Origin: Buddleja alternifolia
Taxonomy: Eukaryota; Streptophyta; Magnoliopsida; Lamiales; Scrophulariaceae
DNA: 64,000 nt
Direction of reading: 5' to 3'
Assembly: GCA_019426215.1 (NCBI GenBank)
Contig: CM033403.1
Coordinates: forward strand, 935,001-999,000
Of the stretch, positions 56,624 to 64,000 are shown in pieces (the stretch's first letter is position 1; every line of letters starts with the position of its first letter). A model generated the notes under the pieces. The model worked only from the letters and a program-made list of their open reading frames with translations, was not told the origin of the DNA and made no database searches. The translations under genes were made by a program, and so were the position numbers.

Positions 56624-57871
56624 CGTCACCACCGTCGCTGTCAGCGCCGCCGCCTCCACCACCACCACTACCACTACCACCATTTAGTTTGTGCGGATTT
56701 GGGGTAATTTTTTTATATATATATTTACACACACACATATAAAGTTTGTGCTAGATTAAATCTCGGGTTTGTGCTATAAATTGGAAATGTAATGGGTTTG
56801 TGCTATGTGTCTATATTTGTCCAGATTTGGGATAACGTTTTTAGATAAATATGAGGAAAATTTTGTGGTATAAGTAATTCTTGAGATTTGCCTATTTTTG
56901 TGGAAAATTTAAGGGAAATAGGGACTTGACTGAATTTAGGGTTGATTTGGGTTAGCTGAGGCTTAATTACGTTTAATTTGGGATTAAATTGTGGTTATTT
57001 TGTGGTTTAGGGTACATTGATCCAACTGGTGATCAATATTTATACTTACTTGCAGGAAATATGATGTTTTATTTGTAGTTTTATGTGATTTATGTGATCC
57101 AACTGGTGATCAATATTTGTAGTTGCTGAAAATATGATGTTTTATGTGATCCAACTGGTGATCAGTATTTCTAACATGATGCTTCGTTTGTAGTTTTATA
57201 TGATTTATGTGATCCAACTGGTAATCAATATTTGTAGTTGCTGGAAATATGATGCTTTATGTGATCCAACTGGTGATCAATATTTATAACATGATGCTTT
57301 ATTTGTAGTTTTATATGATTTATGTGATCCAACTTCTGATCAATATTTGTAGTTGCTAGAAATATGATGCTTTATGTGATCCAACTGGTGATCAATACTT
57401 TTGTATAGTGAGATCAACATTTTGGATTTGTTGTGGGTGAAAGATTAGAATGTTGGGCTTGTTATGGTTGAAAGATACGAATTTTGTTGGTTGCAACCCA
57501 CCTGAGGGAAGATTAAGTCGAGAACTTGGTAGAAATTTTTACATCGTTACTCTGCCGAATTTATTCTAGAATAATGGGAAATAAATTAATTTAAAATTAT
57601 TTAATTAATTCAACTCAACTGATGTTAAAATTATTTAATTTAATTAATTCATAATCAAGATTGATCGAAGTTGGATTTTAGCGGATCGTAAGATTCAAAT
57701 TTTGTTGGTTGAAACTCACCTGAGGGAAGATTAAATCTAGAACTTGGTTGAAATTTTTGCGTCGTTACTCTGCCGAATTTTTTCTAGAATAATGGGAAAT
57801 AAATTAAATTAAAATTATTTAATTAATTCAACTCAACTGATATTAAAATTATTTAATTTAATTAATTCAGA
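56624..57871 (+). other. C3 leader upstream of the TNP2 pseudogene
   Basis: It contains (CCA)n and (CGCCGC) runs near 56640-56685, a GATCCAACTGGTGATC array (57019-57400) and a 218-bp duplication reaching into the TNP2 start. The short ORF joining the E4 LTR to this leader is an accident of insertion. Confidence 0.7.
57019..57400 (+). repeat. GATCCAACTGGTGATCAATAT array, upstream copy
   Basis: Seven occurrences of GATCCAACTGGTGATCAATA or close variants, alternating with TTGTAGTTGCTGGAAATATG and TTTGTAGTTTTATATG. The spacing alternates between about 50 and 70 bp. C2 has only two copies in the same place. Confidence 0.85.
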
Positions 57872-57908
57872 ATGAAAATGGATCGAAGTTGGATTTTAGC
57901 GGATCATA
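57445..57908 (+). repeat. 218-bp tandem duplication covering the TNP2 start
   Basis: GATCGAAGTTGGATTTTAGC occurs at 57663 and at the true start, 57881. The preceding text (GAGGGAAGATTAA ... TTAATTCA) is also doubled. The first copy has no usable ATG. Confidence 0.8.
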
Positions 57909-60900
57909 TGTCGGAACAGTATGAGCAAGGGGTGAAAGAGTTCATCAAGTTTGCGGTTGAGCATGCACCAGATCGGACTAGGATCACTTGCCCGTGTTTA
58001 CATTGTTGTTTTGGAAAGAGAATTAGTCCACGTGACTTGGATGATCATTTGGTGTGTAATGGAATTGATAAAAGCTACACACGTTGGACAAGAGATGGTG
58101 AAAGCAGTGTCACGTCAAATGGTTTGGGTGGTACATCATATCCATCACAGGATTTCAATATGAGCCTGGTCGTTTGGAGGAGATGACGAATGTGATTAAG
58201 GAGGATTTGTGAAATTGTCCTAAAATGTATGACAATTTGATAAGTGATTCAGAGACACCACTGTATAGTGGTAGTAAATTCACAAAATTGAAAGCAGTCC
58301 TAAACCTATACAAGTTAAAAGCTAACAATGGGTGGAGTGATAAGAGTTTCACAGACTTACTTGGTCTATTAAAAAACATGTTACCTTAGGATAATGTGTT
58401 ACCTAATCGTACTTATGAGGCTAAACGGATGTTAACCTCAATTAGCATGGGATATGAGAGGATACATACTTGTCTCAATGATTGCATATTGTTTAGAACT
58501 GACTTTGAAGGCGTGTTCGAAATGTGGCACCTCACGGTACAAGAAGAATGGATCTGCTCCTGTCAAAACAATGTGGTATTTGCCCATAATACAATCAAGA
58601 GTTTGCCAAGGACTTGATTTGGCATGCTGATAGAAGGCTTGAAGAAAGGATTGAAGATGACAAGATCGACACCCCTCAGATTCTCATCAATGAAAAAAGA
58701 TTGATGATGATTTTCCTGAATTTGGTGAAGAACCAAAAAACCTGCGCCTTGTATTAGCTACAGGTGGCATGAACTCACATGGCTTGCAAAGTAGCTCACA
58801 TAGTACATGGCCGGTGATTTTGATAATCTACAACCTACCCCCATTGTGATGCATGAAGCGAGAGCATATAATGATGCATATACTCATTCCTGGGCTGAAA
58901 CAACCTGGAAATGATATAGATGTCTACTTGGCTCCGTTAATTGAGGATTTGAAGGTGTTGTGGGAGACCAATATTGAAGTATATGATGGGTTCAGAGAAG
59001 AAAGTTTTAATCTCAGAGTCATGTTATTTGGAACAATCAATAATTTTCTGGCAAGAGCAAATCTCGAGGGATATGGTGTACATGGCCAATGTGGATGCCC
59101 CATATGTGTCAAGAGTATAGATAGATCAATATTGATTGCCACACTCTCAGAAATATGCATTCCAAGGGCATCGGAGATGGCTGAATCGGAACCATCGATA
59201 TCGTCGGTGGAAGAAAACTTTCAATGGGAAGATAGAAGAAGGTCGAGTTCCTAAATGCTTGACTGGTGAAGAGGTGTTTGAGAATGTAAAAGACTTGGAT
59301 ATCAAATTTGGAAAGACTTTTACAGGTGGCCTTGCAAAAATTGGGTGGAAAAAAGGTCAATTTTTTTTGAGTTACCGTATTGGAAGTGCTTACATGTTAG
59401 ACATTTTCTTGATATTATGCATATTGAGAAAAATGTATTTGATAGTGTCATTGATACACTTCTAAATGTGCCCGAAAAGACAAAAGATGGCGTAAAGGCA
59501 AGTTAAACTTGGTTGAAATGAAGATAAGAGGTAAATTGGCACCAACAAAGAAGGGAAAACGTACTTATTTGCCTCCAGCAGCTCACAATCTATCCAGGGA
59601 AGGAAAAATTGCATTATGTGAATTTCCTAATGGAGTGAAAGTTCCAAAAGGGTATTCTTCAAACATTAGCAGTCTTGTATCAATGAAGGACTTGAAGCTA
59701 AAGCACATAAAGACTCATGATTGTCATGTAATCATAGATCATTTGCTACCAATTACTATACAGGACATTTTGCCAAAAAAGATGAGAGAAATTATAACTA
59801 GATTGTGTTTCTTCTTCAAAGCAATGTGGAGCAAGGTGTTTGATCCTGAACAATTTCCTACACTTCAAAAACAAATTGTCATCACTTTGTGTGAGCTTGA
59901 GATGTATTTTCCACCTGCGTTTTTTGATATGATGACTCACCTACCTATTCACTTGGTTAGAGAGACACAACTATGTGGATCAGCTTTTATGAGATCTATG
60001 TATCCGGCTGAGCATTATATGAAGGTATTGAAATGCTACATGAAAAATCGTAGTCGACCGGAAGGTTGCATTGTTGAATGGTACATAGTTGATGAAGCCA
60101 TTACATTTTGCACAGAGTATCTGGCAGCTTCTAATGTTGCAGAACTTCCAAAGTCTCATGTTGTGGGGGGGAGAACAAAAGGAGAAAGCGTAATTGAAAA
60201 GCAATTAGTTAGTATTCCTTGCACACAAAGGGAGCAGGCACACCTATATGTGCTCCACAACACCGATGAGGTTGACCCATATGTTGAAGAGCACAAGGAC
60301 CAACTTAGGAGATTCAATCCAATTAAAAATGACAGCTGGATTTCAATAGAGCATAACAAGCATTTCATCGATTGGTTCCGAAAGCATATTGAAGAGAAAC
60401 AGAAAGAGAATCCACTTTCAGTTTTAGATAAATTGACACGGTTGTCGATGGGTCCGAGCAGACTAGTATTTTGTTATTCAGGTTATTGTATAAATAGTTG
60501 CACATTCTATACAAAAGACCAAGATGAACGAAGTAATGCAGAATAGTGGGATGAGTCTTGTAGCTCAAGCAATGCATATCTCAAGTGCGAAAGATAATAA
60601 CCCTATCCATGCCGATTTATCATATTATGGGGTGATTGAACGTATATGAGAGCTAGATTATAGTTGGTTTTGGGTGCCTGTATTTGGGTGTAGGTGGATT
60701 GAACAATAAAAATGGTGTCCATAATAATGAAATAAGCTTCACTCGGGTAGACCTTGAAAGGGTGGCATACAAAAATGAACCTTTCATTTTGGCATCACAA
60801 GCTAAGCAAGTATTTTTTGTCACCGATCCTATTGATAAGAGGTGGTCCATTGTTTAATCAGCAAACAAAAATACTTGTATTGATGATGATTATGAAGAAA

Positions 60901-61112
60901 GTGAAGATGAAGGAGAAAATCCTATCTTAGGTGATTCACAATCAATTGATAGTGATCATGACTTGGATATAAGTGAGAATGAATTGTATATGCGACAAGA
61001 TCACCAAGAGGGGATATGGATTAATCTATCAGTTCGTCAGCGTACTAAAAAAAAGGGTCATACCGATGGGAAGCAAAAGACTGCTAAGCCAACGATAAAA
61101 CAAAAACGATGA
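57872..61112 (+). pseudogene. C3 TNP2-type transposase (many frameshifts)
   Basis: It is co-linear with the C2 transposase from MDRSWILAD to the basic tail and stop at 61110-61112. Large readable pieces are 57872-58186, 58853-59254, 59136-59465 and 59509-60546. The breaks include small deletions near 58165, 58510 and 58590 and a stop at 58387. The long piece 59509-60546 covers the DUF4218 region. It cannot make a transposase, though its DNA ends could still be moved by C2 proteins if present. Confidence 0.92.
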
Positions 61113-61820
61113 AAGGTATTTGAACTTATTTGATAATTGTATGATAGACTTATTTTTTTATCTTAAAATTTTGAAATAATCTATGCATTTTTTTGTAGTT
61201 TTATACGATTTATGTGATCTATCTAGTGATCAATATTTATACTTAGTTGCTAGAAATATGATGTTTTATTTGTAGTTTTATGTGATTTATGTGATCCAAC
61301 TAGTGATCAAAATTTGTAGTTATTAGAAATATGATGCTTTATGTGATCCAACTGGTGACCAATATTTATACTTAATTGTTGAAAATATGATGCTTTATTT
61401 GTATTTTTATGTGATTTATGTGATCCAACTGGTGATCAATATTTGTAGTTGCTAGAAATATGATGTTTTATGTGATCCAACTGGTGATCAATATTTATAC
61501 TTAGTTGCTGGAAATATGATGCTTTATTTGTATTTTTATGTAACTTATGTGATCCAACTAGTGATCAATATTTGTAGTTGCTGGGTTTGTTGGGTTTGTT
61601 GTGGTTGAAAGATTTGAATTTTGTTGGTTGCAAGTTTGGGGGAAGATTAAGTGGAAAACTTGGTACAAATTTTTGCGCAGTTACTCTGCCAAATTTTTTC
61701 TAGAATAATAGGAATGAACCTAACTTCTAATTTATTACTTCTATTTTAAAATTATTATTGCCAAATGAATCTGCCAAATTTATATGAATCTAAGTTCTGT
61801 ATTTTTGGCTTTGTAGGTTG
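61113..61820 (+). other. C3 spacer between the two genes
   Basis: It begins AAAGGTATTTG, the conserved donor-like site after the TNP2 stop, and ends GGCTTTGTAG before the second ATG. A second GATCCAACTGGTGATC array (six copies, 61216-61583) fills the middle, where C2 has 71-bp repeats instead. Confidence 0.7.
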
Positions 61821-64000
61821 ATGGTGTCAGATCCTACTGGAAGTTTTCCCGAGGAGTATGTACGTGGATCAAACAGTCGTGCTGAAAAGGAGATACGGAG
61901 AGGTGTCACGGCTATTATGAGAAAATTTATCAATGCCAGAAGTAAAGACATAAGGCTACCTGTCGGCTAGAATGACAGAGGCCAAGCAGTTGACCCAAAC
62001 AAATCAACACTTGTTGGTTATAGAGGAGTCTTGGCTCGGCAGAAGGTGCCGATTACCATTAATGATTGGCAAAAAGTCCCGTCACCAACAAAAAGAGCAA
62101 TTTTGGATGAAACAGTGGTAATTTGGATATTATCATGTTTCTAATTGTTAATGTACTTTTTGTTGATTTAATTTTCTCTAAATTATAATTTCATATATAC
62201 TTTGTTGTTTGTTTTTTGTAGTTGGCATTTGATATTGAAGAAAGTAGAAAAAAGTATGTACTAGTAGAAACTGGGAAGCTAGCACGTAACTTTGGGAGCT
62301 ATTTGAGTAGAGTGTGGGTGCGGGATGATGATGGGAACATTAATTACAATCCACCCTCACAGTATGAGATACATCAAGCCAATTGGATGGCATTTGTAGA
62401 TCTTCGCCTAAGTGAAGAGTTCTAGGTAGTCATTTTAATTTACGGTTTCATTTGTTGGTTATTGCTCTTATATTTAACTAATACTTTGATTATGTAATAA
62501 ACAGTAACTAAGTAGGAAAAATTAGGAAAGAGCAAAGGAACCTAAATATCCTTACAGGAAATCATGTCTTGGACATGCTCTTGTGGAGCAAATTGAGGTA
62601 CGTAGTTCAATTAACAGTGAATCCTTACTATTTTTTTAATAAAAATTTCTTGTTAATAAATATATATTTTTTAATCAAAATATAGATGAATAAAAGAAGG
62701 GATGCGGGGTCAGATTGCACAGAGGTGATACGAGCACTCATGTGGAGGATTGTGCGTTTCGATAAAAAGAATGAAATTGATAACGCCAATGTTAGAACTT
62801 GTTTATTGATCATGTAACTTGCAACTCTCTATATCTGTAAAACACACAAAACTTTCTAATATAATGTTGTATATATATATATATATATATGTAGGTTAAG
62901 GCGCCCTGTCAATTAGCACTTTCATCGCCGTCATATCGTGTGGTGGCTAAAGGACAGATGTACAATCGAGTGAAGAATAGAATACTTCACAGCCGTCCAT
63001 TACCCACCAACATTGTGAAAGTGTGCATTGACACTGCAGTTGAGGAGCATACACCCCCTACCCATCCCTCTCAATGATGAAGTGCTCACCATTTTTAATG
63101 CTTTGGGTACCTTTGTTGCTTGGCATGTGAGTCTTATCATTGTCGTTGATGCACCGGTATGTAATTAATAGCTAGTCATTAATAAATTATAACAATTGTT
63201 TAAGGTTACTAAATATACTTTGGTGTGTAACATTAACGTTTTATTTTCTTTGCTTAAATAGTCTCTTAGACCATCCAAATCATTTGGAAACCAGAAATCA
63301 GGGACATCAAAGCACTCAGCTGTCAAACTAGAACCTCAAATGGCCATGTCTGCACGTGAAGGTGACAAATGTGCAGACCTTGTACTAGCTAGACTCCCTA
63401 AGGACCTTTTATTTCTTGGAAAGTACATGAAGAAGATGTTTATAGACATCGAGGAGAGAATTATGAATTTTGAATTCCGAGAGTTTATTGGGAGGGAGGA
63501 GATCTGTCACCTTCTGCGTCAAGAAGAGATAGGAGCCTCTCTCATTTCAGTGTACATAAAGTAAGTTTTTTAATTATTTTATTGCATCTAAACTATGATT
63601 ATTTTCATTACTCAAAATTTATTTTTTATGCTGAATTTAGGTTTTTGAGGGTTAATTACGTGGTCCCCAAAGGGAAAAAAGTTCTTTTCGGGTTCCTTAG
63701 CCCACATTCCATATCTACGGGATCAGGTATGCAGCAAATTGAACAAGTGCAGTGTATAGCAGATGCTATGATATGGAGTGCACAAATGAATAAGATATTT
63801 CTTACACTGTACAACACTGGGTGACCTACTAAAGACTCAACTTTAATTTATAGAACTTGTTACGCAAAAGAAATTTTGAACATATCTTTTGAATGCTTTT
63901 TAGGGGACATTAGTTGTTGCTTGTGATTGATCCATTTCAAGAAGTCGTTTACTATCTGGATTCTTTACATGGTGATCCGGATTACCAATATGACATGAAA
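61821..64000 (+). pseudogene. C3 Transposase_24-Ulp1 gene, decayed and cut by the window edge
   Basis: Exon equivalents of C2 are recognisable: 61821-62116 with LPVG followed by TAG (Trp lost), 62222-62424, a decayed exon 3 near 62510, and exon 4 from 62695. Exon 4's end, intron 4 and nearly all of exon 5 are deleted (junction at about 62798). Then come the exon 6 match at about 62897-63157, exon 7 at 63263-63560, and exon 8 at 63643-63823. The last exon opens GGACATTAG, so the catalytic-site GHW reads GH-stop. The gene is dead. Confidence 0.88.

Larger units (their letters stand above)
56624..64000 (+). mobile_element. C3: decayed CACTA element, right side runs off the window
   Basis: From the CACCACCGTCGCT leader onward the sequence follows C2: simple-sequence leader, TNP2 gene, spacer, then the exon-intron second gene up to the GHW exon at the right edge. 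Both genes are broken. A left CACTA terminus and GCGGTT subterminal repeats are not visible left of E4. The right end is outside the window. Confidence 0.88.

Noticed and set aside
56397..56687. 96-residue ORF ending in poly-Thr
   Set aside because: It is a chimera of the E4 LTR end and the (CCA)n leader of C3 created by the insertion.

Overview
The window is plant nuclear DNA made almost entirely of transposable elements. I recognise no ordinary host gene, tRNA or rRNA gene. The evidence for a flowering plant is the Ty1/copia elements of the SIRE/Maximus type, primed by initiator-Met tRNA and carrying a third 'env-like' ORF, together with En/Spm (CACTA) transposons whose genes contain plant-specific transposase domains. 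A eudicot seems likely but cannot be shown from this sequence.

Left half (1-33050). The oldest unit is E1, a plus-strand SIRE-type copia element whose gag-pol lies left of the window. Only its post-pol spacer, env-like gene and 3' LTR are present. It was interrupted three times. A CACTA element (C1) ends at 470, directly after E1 pol. A minus-strand full-length copia element (E2, 706-15011) sits in the spacer; its LTRs are nearly identical and its env-like ORF is intact. A minus-strand solo LTR (E3, 17145-28140, perfect 5-bp TSD TAAAC) sits inside an intron of the E1 env-like gene. E3 is itself split by a complete CACTA element (C2, 18723-28033, TSD AAC). The nest is therefore three levels deep: C2 in E3 in E1.

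C2 looks intact. It has CACTA termini, arrays of palindromic subterminal repeats at both ends, an uninterrupted 1093-residue TNP2-type transposase gene, and a 12-exon second gene. The second gene joins a Transposase_24 (Ptta/En/Spm) domain to a C-terminal Ulp1-type (C48) cysteine protease with its catalytic residues. All its exons keep frame across canonical GT/AG sites, so C2 is a candidate autonomous element.

Middle (33051-42519). This is AT-rich intergenic sequence with no gene I can defend. It holds microsatellites, degenerate repeats, a short minus-strand coding relic (39619-39990) and several local tandem arrays.

Right half (42520-64000). E4 is a full-length but decayed plus-strand SIRE-type element (42520-56618, perfect TSD GTCGT, LTRs a few percent diverged). 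It is inserted in the leader of C3, a decayed plus-strand CACTA related to C2. C3 carries broken TNP2 and Transposase_24-Ulp1 genes and runs off the right edge.

Comparing copies gives most of the new information. E1 and E4 share two roughly 80-bp introns and an in-frame amber codon in the env-like gene, none of which is present in E2. C2 and C3 share a splice donor just after the TNP2 stop and an acceptor just before the second gene's ATG.
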